A DNA stretch of 64,000 nucleotides from Adiantum capillus-veneris. Its lineage: Eukaryota > Streptophyta > Polypodiopsida > Polypodiales > Pteridaceae. The stretch is from positions 111,380,912 to 111,444,911 of the forward strand of contig CM043963.1 of NCBI GenBank assembly GCA_014529385.2, written 5' to 3'. The position numbers were made by a program, and so were the translations under genes. The notes beneath the pieces are model-generated. The model was not told the DNA's origin. It saw nothing but the letters and a program-made list of their open reading frames with translations, and did not search any database. Below, one piece after another: positions 10,554 to 21,481 of the stretch; the first letter of the stretch is position 1, and every line of letters begins with the position of its first letter.

Positions 10554-12140
10554 TGTGGGAAAACTTGCGGTATTATTCCTTGCACCATGGAGATTACTGA
10601 GCAAGCAATTGCCACACATGTTTTTCTCTATGCATATGAAGTCAAAGATTCATTTTGATACTGTGGTTGACTGCATAAAGTTAAAATTACTTGGTGTTTT
10701 AGGAAAGTTTCCTCTGCTGAAAACGGTTGTTCTTGACCTCTACTTTGATTCATTTCTGATACTCTAAAAAGAGTTTTTTCTTGAGTTGCATGTGTACAAT
10801 ATACTGTTGGTTTTTTTCAAACCTAGGAAATGCCTCCCACCTATGTTTTTTCACTTGCTTAAAGGTTGAAGTAATTCATCGCCTCACTGGCCATGTCTTT
10901 TTACTTTAACACATGTTGACGTTTTTTTTTACAGTGACTCAACCAGGATATAAATTAAGTATATTTATATATTTGTGTTGCATTGGCTTAGCCAATGGGT
11001 ATGTCGTTTGAGGTTTGTGAACCCGGACTGGCTGATGACAAAGATTTTTGTCGCTTTGAGGGAGTGATTCTAAGCTTCTTGTGTTGTATATACTAACGCT
11101 ATGTTGTTGTGCACAAGGTTATAAAAACTCTTTTTTTTCTTTTTTTGGAAACATGTGGGATTGATTGAGCAATGTTGGCTTCTTCCATTTGTTCCCTCTC
11201 TATTGTTGGTACAAATTCTCATTTTTTTTGCACTAAGTTTATGCTGATATGGGGTTGATCTAGGTTCTCGACTAGTCCTCGGATATACTTATTGGGATTA
11301 GCTTCTCCTTCATTTAGGTAAAGGCTTAAAATACACATCCTCATTCCCATGGAGATTACAATTGGGATGGTTGGCTAGTTTTAGCAGGTGACAAAAGAAA
11401 GGTTGGCTATGTTTTAGTACAACTTAAACTTTACCAACTTAATGTCAAAACTTACATAGACATTAATTGCTTTTACAACGTTTTTTCATAAAAAAACAAA
11501 CAAAAGGGTTCTTTGAATTGGGAAAAACACTTGGATCAGAAGGGGTGATGGCCTTCAGATCAGAACTTAATCTATCTAATATGTATAAATTTTCCTTTTA
11601 AAAAATGGGGTTACTACTTACTTTTATAAACCTATTAAACTCCACTTGGATTGGAAGGAGTGATGACCTTCTAATCACAAGCATAAAGAAGAAAATAAGT
11701 TTAAAAAATAATACACTTTGAAGAGGAGGATAATGGCATCCTAAACTAACTCATTACCTTTCTATGCGTGACAAGGGATACTTGCAGTATACTACTATTC
11801 ATGGATGGTAGGTCTAAGTTAAAAAGGTTGTAAGCAGAACATGGATAACAACTAATAGGTTTGCTGATACCTGTAATACATATTCAAAGCGAAAAAATCT
11901 GTTGTATTTTTTATATAAATGCATGTGAGGACTCTATGTTTACTTAGGCTCTTTTTGGCTTAGATGTTGTCCATCATTGATGTACCTGATCACTTTCACA
12001 ACAAACATTCCTTATTGATGTACCTGATCACTTTCACAACAAACATTCCTTATTTCCCACTATAAAAACACACCAGAATGGTACCTCATTATCATTATAT
12101 TATGCAAAAATGAATCTAAGATTGAGTCATTTTTTTTCCC
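10554..12140. other. Non-coding stretch, unassigned
   Basis: No coherent coding sequence on either strand. It is T-rich with short homopolymer runs. A degenerate direct repeat (GGAAGGAGTGATGACCTTC-like) occurs near 11538 and 11655. Confidence 0.5.
11976..12051. repeat. 38 bp tandem duplication
   Basis: Two identical adjacent copies of a 38 bp unit starting ATTGATGTACCTGATCAC. Exact identity suggests a recent local duplication. Confidence 0.95.
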
Positions 12141-13516
12141 GTGTCTGAAGTCAACTGTCTTTTGAAATCTTATGTTCTTCTATGTATAAGTACAAGTTCA
12201 AAAACAACAACACGCACCCACACACATGCTATTGTAGCCAAAGTATGTCGATGTTCACAATGGATACAAGCAAGGCTATGTGGGTGTACAGGTGTAGGCC
12301 AAGGTGCTGAGGCAGATATAAAGTGCCACTATAGGCAAAAGGGATATGGAGATGTATGCCTTGTTTGGTTTTCTAGGACAATGGGGTGCTGTAAAGGGAT
12401 AAATAGGGTGATTGCTTCAAGTGTCCAAAGTGCTAGGATTGTGTGCCAAGATGTGGTACTCAGAATTCTTTTTATGCTACTTCAAATGGCTTGCCAAGCA
12501 AAGCCATGGAGGGCAAAATATGGTAGTTCGAAGACAAATTGCTTTGCAATTCCACAATGGATTGGGTGAGTGCGAATAGATGGTCAGAGTTGATGTGAGG
12601 TGATAGTGTTGAAGCTCTTGGCTTGTGGAGCCTCTTGATCTTCTCAGATTGGAAATTGGACTCACGGTGTGCAAGTTATGAGCTACTGAGGTTCGGATGG
12701 GGGCCAATTTTTAGGTGGTTTAGTTGCTTCAACAAGCGTGCCATCAAGAGTTTTAAAGGGCTTGCCAAGGTTCACAAAGGAAGTATGTGATGTGTGAAGT
12801 TAGCAGGATTTGATGGCTCCTTATTTCAAGTCCGGAGCATGGAGTTATGGGTTGCAAAAGATGACAATTGGCAATGGCCGCGAGGATTTTGGAGTTTTTT
12901 TAAATTTGGCACCCTTTGTTTGAGGTCATCTAGAAGGGAAAAATGCAAAGCATATGTGTAGGATCAAAGCCTATGATCCAAATTTGAGTGCTTTTTTACA
13001 TGTTGTAAGCAAGTCAAGGGAGGCCCTTGAAACAGTGCCAAAAAAGTGGTGATTTGGTGGGTTTTTTTGTGAAAAGTGGGGGGTTCTTTGGGAGTTCAAA
13101 GGTTGTAGGTCAATTTGTATTGCCACATGGCATCGATCTAGTCCCACATGCATTCAGAGGGTATGCAAAATGGAGGCTATATATTGTAAAATGTTCACAT
13201 AATATGGTCAGTTTTAGGAGGAAAGGGCTATGGCAATGGCAATGGCACGCAAGCCCCTCCCCCCCTTTGGCACTGCACAGTGGGAATCCAACCCTGCGCG
13301 GTGGCGTTATGGCATTGTCGCAATGATGCTGCCTATCCTCTACGGCCCAGGATATGCACGCAACATTTGAAAGGTGTGCTTTCATGGTAGTTTTGCTGCT
13401 TACGAGTGCTTTCCCACGGCACGTTAGGGACCCCTTACTAGACTTTTCAGAGGATAGAGGGAGAGCACTAGCGACCTCCCTAGTGCCCCCCCCCCCCCCC
13501 CCCCTTGAGATGATTG

Positions 13517-13519
<3 letters not shown>
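12141..13519. other. Unassigned stretch with poly(C) run
   Basis: No conserved domain was seen in any frame. One open stretch of about 140 codons at 12141-12569 has no recognisable motif and irregular composition. A run of 19 C residues lies at 13486-13504, next to the (GA)n tract at the LINE 3' end. Confidence 0.4.

Positions 13520-13597
<78 letters not shown>
13520..13597. repeat. (GA)n microsatellite at LINE 3' end
   Basis: About 39 AG dinucleotides, passing into GATAGATAGA and then the LINE 3' sequence. On the minus strand the LINE therefore ends in ATCTATCTATC followed by (TC)n. Confidence 0.97.
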
Positions 13598-13601
<4 letters not shown>

Positions 13602-13637
13602 TAGATTTTATTATCGTCCTCGGAGGTCAAATATGAC

Positions 13638-16600
13638 CTATGGGACCAAAGTTACATGTGATGTAGTATGTGTACGGCTGATGAGTGACTCTCGATGCTC
13701 CAAAATTGTAGTGATGAGAGTCGCAATGGACAGCCCACACTTTGGCTGGGAGAGGAAAGTGTGTAGGTCTAAGTTATGGCTGAAAATGTGAGAGAAGCAA
13801 GTTCGGATGTGATCAAAAGCTGAGCACTCTAGTAGTGTGTGGTACTCAGACTCTCGAACTTGCAGTGAGCATAATGTGCACAATCGATTTGACTCTTCTC
13901 CATTGCCCCAACGCCCTATCTCGCATCGAAGGAAATGGGAGCTAAGCCGAATTGCTACGATAGTGCATATCGCAGACAAGGGAATAGGCTCAAGCATGTA
14001 AGTGTGAGTACGGTTTCCTCTCTCAGCGAAGAACATGGTTTTGTAGTTGGGGGCAATATAGGTGGTCTAATGTATGAAGCGTGACCCACCGGATTTCTCC
14101 CAAGCCGTAATACATTGGCGTTGTAGAAAAGCTTCATTCACTTGAGAGTCAATTGAAGCATCATGTAGCAAGTGTAATGCATCCCATCTCCCAAACCACT
14201 TCTTTATGTCTTGCATCCATCCCGTGCTCAAGATCTTGCTTTTATGCGTCTTTTGAACTTTTTTGCTTGCTTCCCATGCAATTGTAGGAAGTCGATGTGA
14301 GGGGTTTTGACGCATCTTTATCATGTACTCCACAACCCTTTCCATGCCCATAACCTCAATTGGAAGAGATCCCGACTCAAGAAGTAGGAGCATATATGGT
14401 GTTTGTGTCTTAACTTGGAGAAAGTTTGTAAGAAAACGCTTTTGGACATTCTCAAACTCTTTCCAAGTAGACTTTGAGATGCTCCCACCCCACACTTCAA
14501 CTCCATAAAGAAGAACCGGTGTCACCAATGCATCAAAAAGATACTTCTTGAGAACCCAACACTTGATGTTTCCCGCATTACACATGTTCTCAAATGCATA
14601 ATATGCTCTCTTTCCCGCTTCCAAACGACGCATAGCACATTCATGCCACTTGTGATTGGATGGAACCTCAAGGCCAAGGTACTTAAAGCTCTCAACAACT
14701 TCAAGTGTCTCGTTGTTGTACACAATGCATGGCTTCTCCTTATGGTTGGTTTTCACAAGCATAACCTTTGTTTTGGATTCATTTACAATCAGCCCACTAT
14801 GCAAGCAAAAGTTCTCAAGGACAACCATAAGCTTTTGTGCATCTTCTAAAGTGTGTGCTAGAAGCACTACATCATCCGCATACAACAAAAGCATGATTAC
14901 CGCATTGCAAATAGTGACCTCTTCAATGCCTTCTTCTTGCATAAAGTCAAGTACCATTTGTTCCAATTGATCGATGCATAGACCAAAGAGAGTTGGTGAC
15001 AATGGACATCCTTGTTTAACCCCAATAGTGCTTACAAAAATTTCTGAAATTTCTCTTCCCATGCGCAATTGACAAATCACCTTCTCATAGATTCGAGAAA
15101 CCGCAAGCATAAACTCACTTGGCACTTGGAGTTCTTCCATCCTTCTCCACAAATTGTTACGTGGAATCATATCAAAGGATTTCTTAAAGTCCACAAAACA
15201 ACAATACAATCGCTTGCCTTTCAACCGACTTTCCTCCATGAGAACACGAAGAGTGACAAGATGATCAATGGTGCTATGGCATCGACCAAAACCCGCTTGT
15301 CCCTTTGCACGCTTGTCATTCTCTTCAGCCCAATCACTCAATTTCATCTCCATTATGCACCCAAACAACTTTGCCATAAGAGACCCAATCATTATAGTCC
15401 GGTAGTTGCTTACATTCTTTACATCCCCTCCTTTATGCAAAGGCTTAACCCAATTAGTACTCCAATCATAAGGCATACCATGTTGAAGTGCAAGGTTGAA
15501 CATATCACACATCCACTCATGGGTAAAATCTCCCGTCCATTTGATCATCTCCGGCTTGATACCTTGAAGATCTCCCGCTTTGCGAGTGGCCAACTTTTCA
15601 AGCCCACCGCATACATCCTCAATAGTAAAAAAAGACGGCATACATGGGAGTGAACCATAAAATGGCATTTTTTCAGTATTTTCTTGCTCATATAATTTCC
15701 TACAATGTGTGTACATATCCACTAGACTCAAGTTACCAAAATTCTCAACCCGCTTGCCTCTCAAGTTTCTCCAAAATCTTCCACATGCATGTGCCTTTTC
15801 TTGGATTTGAAATTCTTGTTGCTTTACTTCCCATCTTCTTCTCTTCTTTTGAATCAATGCCTTGTATGTATGCAAATGACTTTGATAGTTGTCTTTGTCC
15901 ATAGTTGCATCAAGCTTTATCAAGGACTTTCGAGCATCTTGACATTCTTTATCAAACCACCTTTTGCGTGATCTATCTTTGTTGATACCATGGAGATGCT
16001 TTATGGCAAAGCATTCTTCCGCACAAGAACAAATAGCTTTCTTGAAAGCTTCCCATTTAGTTTCCAATGGTGCATCACATTGAAGCTTTGTCATCCATAA
16101 TTTTTGCTCAACCATTTCAATGTACATTGGTGCCCGTTTGAAATCCATACATAGTGATAACTTCTCTTTCCTTTGGCTGAGATTATCATGCTTAGTTGCT
16201 TCTCCACATGAAAGGTCAATACATAAGGTGCGATGGTCGGATTCCGGGGTCCATTGACCAAACATAAAACTCTTTATGCGATACATGATGGCTTCAGAGA
16301 GTAGCATATAGTCAATCACACTATCCCCATTATGTCTTCTACATGTAAATCCATTGGTTCCACTCCACAAAGATACACCATTGGCAATGAGCATACCCGT
16401 GCTATTACACATGTGTAAAAGTAACTTTCCATAGTGATCCGGCTCTTTCTCATCCATTGAAGTACGATCATACAAGTGAACTTCCTCCAACTCCCTTGAA
16501 ATGTATGGCATATCAAATTGTTGAGTATCATGTTGCAATGTTTTTGTGCGAGCATTCATATCCCCAAATACAATAACATCACCTTCACCTTTGAAATAAG

Positions 16601-17030
16601 CAATGTCCTCTTCCAAATCAGAAAATGGTTGATCTTTATCCATGCAAGCATAAAAGGGAGAATCATGATGAGGAATGTAGCAACCGGCTACAAAAATGGG
16701 TGCTCTTTTTGGTGTCATAATTTTCAGCCATACATAACGTTTGTACTTGTCATCTTTCACAATTGATACAAAATCTTCCAATCCTTTCTTAACCATACAT
16801 GCTAACCCTCCTTGTCCTCTTCGTTGCTTGAGATTCTTTGACCACATCAATGAATGTACATTGTAATCCTCCAAGCCGTTAATTCTTTGTGTATCATGCT
16901 CCCAAGTTTCAACAAGAAGTACAACATCGGCTTTGCTTGTTAGTTCATCAATGCCAACCCCCGCATTCCATGGGTATCCATTACAATTCCAAAAGCATAT
17001 TTTCAATTGTAACTCGGTCTCATAGGTCAC
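13638..17030 (-). pseudogene. LINE ORF2, endonuclease and reverse transcriptase
   Basis: ORF2 nicks target DNA and reverse transcribes LINE RNA at the nick. An apurinic-type endonuclease comes first (CFWNCNGYPWNAG, LLVETWEHD, FGDMNARTK, SDHRTLCID), then reverse transcriptase (CCFVDFKKSFDMIPR, GVKQGCPLSPTLFG, catalytic LLLYADDVVLL, SFKYLGLEV). The first 987 codons run unbroken to a TAG at 14067-14069. The same frame reopens at once and runs to 13638, adding a CTLC...H...C zinc knuckle, so this stop is probably a late mutation. No in-frame ATG precedes the domain: after the ORF1 stop the frame reads GGA TGC GTG ACC. Translation would need readthrough, reinitiation or a non-ATG start. Confidence 0.9.
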
Positions 17031-17036
17031 GCATCC

Positions 17037-17987
17037 CTATTTGCTTGAAAGACTTGCCTCCTCCTTGGGCACATTTTCTTCATGAGAGATTTCCTTGTTT
17101 TTATTATTCTTTTCCTCATATGCCTTGCGACACATATTTTGTTGCTTAATAGTGCGATCTTCACATACAAAACATTTTGTATTCCTCAAATAGATCCAAC
17201 TATTATCAAGGATAATCTTTCGCTTGGTCTCATCCGGCATGGTGCATACAATTGGCCGTTATCCCGAGCGAGGAGCTCCTTGCTTCCCCACTCTATGTGC
17301 TCCATAGACCATAACTCCGGACATGCCAAAGTGGGTTTTGAAGAAATCTTCAATAACAATGGCAAGAGAAGGAGGTGTCTCTAACTTCTCTTCGGGAATT
17401 TCATGAATAACAATGTTCTTGGAACGTCGCTCCCGTTCCTTCAACTCCTCCACATCTACATTCTCAACATTCTTTGTTTGAACCATAGCTTGCATGAGTG
17501 AGGAATTAGAAACCACATTGCTACCACATACATCAGCCCAAGACTTGTTTGTGCATACATTTTTCATGTCGCATACATCCCGGCTCATAGTGTCAAATTT
17601 CTCCTCTTTCAATACATGGTCATGCTCCACTTTGCTCATCCGCTCCTTCAAAGCATTCAAGTCCACAAGAGAGCGTTTACATTCCTTGACTTCCTCTTCA
17701 AGTTGCATCAAACGTGTTGTTTGCATCTCAAGTGTCCTCTTGAGATTCTCATTCTCAACCACAAGTACCCTTAGTGTGCCATTCTCCATTGCAAGTGCTC
17801 GTAAGTCTTCGCCTTGTTTGTTTACTGTCTCTTGCAATGATACCAAGTACGCCATGATCATGGTTTCCGATGTCGTTGGTTGTGTGGTTGTGTTGCTATC
17901 TCTACACTTAGGAGATTTTGGATCATTTTCCACAATGGTTGTGGACCTTGTTGAAGAAGAAGAACCCTTGCGAGTGCCGGAAGACAT
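17037..17987 (-). pseudogene. LINE ORF1, coiled-coil RNA-binding protein
   Basis: ORF1p binds LINE RNA as a chaperone in the ribonucleoprotein. The start ATG at 17987 gives a Ser/Thr-rich head (MSSGTRKGSSSS), a long coiled coil at about residues 45-130 (leucine heptads, LMQLEEEVKECKRSLVDL), then an RNA-binding-like block (RSKNIVIHEIPEE, FGMSGVMVYGAHRVGK). The frame ends at 17259, but the neighbouring frame continues the same domain (CTMPDETKRKIILDNS, YLRNTKCFVCEDRT) to a TAG at 17037-17039. One base change in frame near 17260 therefore breaks an otherwise intact L1-type ORF1. Its final stop is in the same frame as ORF2. Confidence 0.85.
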
Positions 17988-18212
17988 TGTATGTAAAATA
18001 GGAGATGAGAATCAATTTTGTTGAACCTGTTCACTTCGGAAATGCTGCTACAGAAATGCCTTCCATAACTCTGAAAATTTATGTCTTTACATCAATGCGT
18101 AGAGGACTTTGTGCTCTTCGATTGAGGCTATAGATCACCCAAATCGGAGTTCGGATGAAGAAGTTATGATCAAAAGAGTGGACTGCTGTCTACTAGGTCA
18201 AAAAACGGTTGC

Positions 18213-18215
<3 letters not shown>

Positions 18216-18274
<59 letters not shown>
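18216..18274. repeat. (GA)n microsatellite at LINE 5' end
   Basis: About 29 GA units directly next to the presumed 5' end of the LINE. Together with 13520-13597 it brackets the LINE and may be the other half of one target microsatellite. Confidence 0.97.
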
Positions 18275-18276
<2 letters not shown>

Positions 18277-18875
18277 AAGTGAAAGCAAAAGCATCGTCCT
18301 CCAAGAGTCAAAGATACTAAATGAGGTGCCATGTGTTGGCAGTTAAAAATTGAAATCCCCCCTATAAGGGGGCATTTTGTAAATGATCAAGGGGTTTTGT
18401 TGACCCGAGAGGGAAATGCCTTGGGAAAAAAGCCATGGAGGATTGTCTGCAGGGTGCCAATGAAGGGCTGCCCTTTTTGTTTTGTAAGCCGAGATCAGCT
18501 ATGTGGATGTACATGGAGGTGTGATGGTGAAATTGAGTTAACCCAATTTGAGTGCGTCATTCTACTCTGGAAATTCCCTTTCCCCCCTTCTCTTTTTGCT
18601 CTTATGCAATGAGTTATTGGGTGTGTGTTGGTGAGTGTGTGTTGAGTTGTGGCTTCTGGAAGTGTGCATGCGTCAATTTTTGTATGAGTACGTGTTTGCT
18701 ATGCGATTGAGTGTCGTTTGAATCTATTTTTTGAGAGAATAGGGGTAATATGAATGCCATGAGCTATAGGGAGGCATTGTGTGCTTGGTGCATTCCCCAT
18801 TCCCCCTCTCCATCTTTTGTTTCCTTCACGGAGGAGCACGCTGATTGCTCCCCAATGATCTATTTGTGATCAAAG
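18275..18875. other. Unassigned stretch before a gag remnant
   Basis: No conserved coding sequence. GT-rich text (GGGTGTGTGTTGGTGAGTGT) near 18618. It may be the leader of the retrotransposon whose gag remnant follows, but no PBS was recognised. Confidence 0.4.
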
Positions 18876-19280
18876 ATGTGGCAGAGTTCGGCTCTGATTT
18901 TCAATGGAGATGGAGATGCGGATGAGTGCCTGGCAGTTTTCGAGTTGTTCATGTTGAAATTGTAGATGCAAAGTGACAAAGAAAAGCTACGAATGGTGTC
19001 ATTTGTGCTGTGTAGTAAAGTGACGGCCTGGTTTGATGGCTTGGAAGATGCCCATAAGTAGGATTGGGTTTTTGAGAGCAATTTCTACGTAGATTTCAAA
19101 AGGTGGTGTCGATCGGTGAAGCAGATGCAAAGATCAAAAGCTTGCACCAAGAAGTAAGTGGATATTTCAATGTTTTTGTTGATAAGTTCGAAGCCTGTTG
19201 GAGAAATTTGGTTGCATGCATCCTTGTGTTTGAGAGAAGGTTGATTATGAAGAGCCAAAGAGCTATGCCAAAGTTGTGAG
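18876..19280 (+). pseudogene. Retrotransposon gag fragment
   Basis: From an ATG at 18876 the frame shows FNGDGDADECLAVFELFMLK, then a stop, MQSDKEKLRMVSFVLCSKVTAWFDGL, a stop and a frame change, then EVSGYFNVFVDKFEACW. This order matches the Gypsy gag capsid-like domain (a W or F pair around a helical region, then AxxWFxxL). Several stops make it a fossil. It lies opposite to, and does not resemble, the gag at 19945-20694, so it is a separate family. Confidence 0.6.
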
Positions 19281-19944
19281 AGTTTCTAGGGTAAAGAGCA
19301 AGAACGCGAAGAAAAAGCTAGATTTAGGCTTGCTAAAGCCTACAGATTTGGTGCCTATGGCAGAAACATGTTCTATGAGCCAATCAAGGATGGTACCCTT
19401 TGTGCAAAGTGCAACGCCTGTTGAGGTAAGGCAAAGTGCAACGCCTGTTGTGGTAAGGCGTATGGTCAACTATATTCCTTTGGAGTTGCTTGTTTGGGGT
19501 GTGCCTAGGAGGATCTCATCAGCAAGGATGAGCCTTGTGTCAGAGAGAACTTGCGTGCAGCGGAGTTAGCAGATACCAAGTGCCAAGTGCAGTTTGAAGA
19601 GGTAGAGCATGTTCTTGTGGAGTCTATGCATGAAAAGGTAGCAGATTGTGGCCAATTCTCAGCCAATTTGCACGTGCTAAAGACTTGGAGCTAGATAAAG
19701 AAAGTGTGCAAAGCCACGATGATGGTCAAGATTTTATGGAGTAGTAAGTGCATACAGATGCCGATACGGAGTCGTCTTATGGTGGGGATGATGGTGACAA
19801 AAGCTTGAGCTATTGGGATACATGCAAAGAGGATAGTAAGGAGGACAAGTCCACATCAGGGGCATGAGCCGGTAAAGGTAAAGCTTCCTTACTATGTGCA
19901 TGAGGATATATTGGTTGCCAATGTGGATGAAGAGCAAGTCTCTG
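19281..19944. other. Likely tail of the same decayed element
   Basis: An open stretch at 19276-19569 is lysine-rich at its start, then holds two near-identical nonamers (QSATPVEVR, QSATPVVVR). No protease or zinc knuckle is visible. Acidic residues dominate the translation of 19690-19745. No firm assignment. Confidence 0.35.
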
Positions 19945-20694
19945 TGTTGTATAGGAAGTACTCGGTCCGGTTGTCTTTCTCTTCTTTTGTTTCCTCTTCT
20001 TTTTGTTCCCATTGAACAAATCCTGTCGGTCATGTACTACCACAAGCCTATCGGTGGGGTAGATGAGCGTGCGAGCATGCATATCAAACCCTTGCTTGAC
20101 ATGTCCCATGAGCCTCTAGATAGACTCAGATTTCTTTGTTAAACAATAGTTCCATATCTTTGATAGATACCACAATAAAATCGCTCAACTTGTTGCTTGA
20201 AGGTGATCTTCTTAAAAGAAGAGGGAAGTAGAAAAGTATCCCAAAATCTCTGACAATAAGTATCAAGTGTATCTTCCTTAGTCATCCTCAGATGATTCCA
20301 AGCTGTGATAACATCATGTTCATATTCATGCGTGAGCCATGAAGAAGTAAAAACTCTCTTGAACTTCAACCACTTGGTTGGTACTTCCTTGCATAATAGT
20401 AGGGTAGACCACCATGTCTGGGCATTCCGTTTTAGATAAGATGTTGCCTTTATGACTTTGGAGTGATTTGAGTGGCGTCCTTCAGAAAAGATGATGTCAA
20501 ACTCCTGAATAAAGGCTAGGGCTCTCTGAGTATCCTTGAAGCGTGAAAACTTATCAAACTTGAGAGTTTACCCACCTTCCTTAAAATCTTTCACGTTCTT
20601 GCCCTTGTCTTCCAGATGGTCATATTGATTTGCACAATATAGATATTTTCTCTTTGTCTTGTACATCGACTCATCGAAATCTGACCTCTCTGAG
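19945..20694 (-). pseudogene. Gypsy gag fragment C', opposite to Gypsy C
   Basis: The minus strand shows YCANQYDHLEDKGKN, ALAFIQEFDIIFSEGRHS, TWWSTLLLCKEVPTKWLKFKR, WLTHEYEHDVITAWNHLRM and RFWDTFLLPSSFKKITFKQQ. Each has a close counterpart in the plus-strand gag of Gypsy C (RANQYDSLEDQGKK, ALAFIQQFDIVFSRGRYS and so on). It is thus a copy of the same or a sister family in reverse orientation. Its N-terminal side is cut exactly where the LTR of Gypsy C begins at 20695, so C inserted into it. After 20139 it decays into a KKKRKQKKRK stretch. Confidence 0.85.
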
Positions 20695-21418
20695 TGTCAC
20701 AAACAGATAACGTGGCTAAAAATTGCGTAAAACGCACTAACAGTACGGACCCCCGCAAAACGCGCTGAAAGTACGGACACCCGGGAAAAAAACCCAGAAA
20801 AAGCCGCAAATCCCAAAATTGGCCCTGGTTGCTTTTTGGGCCCGATTTTTACGCATGCTTTTGGTTTAGAAGCTTTTGGGCTTTGCTTTAATGCACCCAT
20901 GTATGAATAAATAGGCCAATAGCCCTCTCACTTCTCAAAGCATCTCAATGCAGAGTCTGAGTGAGAGCGCATTGAGCCTTGTACTCTTGCCATATTTAAT
21001 TGAAAGAAATACCGAAGGGGCACCAGTCTTTGGGGCCAATTTCTCTGGGCACAGAACTACGCCAGGCCGTGTCGTCTTGTTTATTTCATTTGAAGTATAA
21101 AGTTTTAAGGCTCTCACGTGTGTCGTGGGAGCCCAGGGAGGTCACCTGATAAAAATGTAACCTATCACGTGAGTTCAACAGAAGGGTATTCAAAGTTATT
21201 GAAACTTACAGAAATATATATATAGAAGGGCATTATTTTTTCAAATTTGAAAAAACCTTACATATTTTAAAAGAAAAGGGTACATCATATTCTCAACAAA
21301 ATTCACAGATAAGGGGTTTTACAAACATGTCTTGAACGCACGTGATATGGTAGTTTTATACATAGTGAACCCCCCGGGCATGGGAGATAGCAGATTTGGG
21401 GTGTCCAAGTCTATTACA
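20695..21418 (+). repeat. 5' LTR of Gypsy C
   Basis: It begins TGTCACAAAC and ends CTATTACA, one base before the PBS. It contains a possible TATA box (ATGAATAAATAGG) near 20905. The left boundary is supported because the interrupted C' gag reads cleanly up to 20694. Confidence 0.75.
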
Positions 21419-21419
21419 G

Positions 21420-21431
21420 TGGTATCAGAGC
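21420..21431 (+). promoter_or_regulatory. Initiator-Met tRNA primer binding site
   Basis: TGGTATCAGAGC, the standard plant PBS complementary to initiator methionine tRNA, one base after the LTR end. Confidence 0.95.
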
Positions 21432-21481
21432 GAGTCGATTTTCCTTCTATTGGGAAATTCAATCCTTTTCCCGCGACACTC

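Larger units (their letters stand above)
13598..18215 (-). mobile_element. Nearly full-length LINE retrotransposon
   Basis: About 4.6 kb on the minus strand with a short 5' UTR (18215-17988), ORF1, ORF2 with endonuclease, reverse transcriptase and zinc knuckle, and a short 3' UTR. Both ends abut (GA)n tracts (13520-13597 and 18216-18274), so it sits inside a GA microsatellite or its target duplication is the microsatellite. It has lost only a few reading-frame positions: one frame change in ORF1 and one stop near the end of ORF2. This makes it one of the better preserved elements in the window. Confidence 0.9.

Noticed and set aside
12141-12569. 142-codon open frame on the plus strand
   Set aside because: No recognisable domain, cysteine-rich by chance, and no supporting context such as splice structure or homologue in the window.
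13354-13791. Open frame with a long Arg-Glu repeat
   Set aside because: The residues come from the (GA)n microsatellite; both flanks are non-coding or the antisense of the LINE.
15069-15653. Plus-strand open frames across the LINE
   Set aside because: They are antisense shadows of ORF2, which has clear endonuclease and RT motifs on the minus strand.
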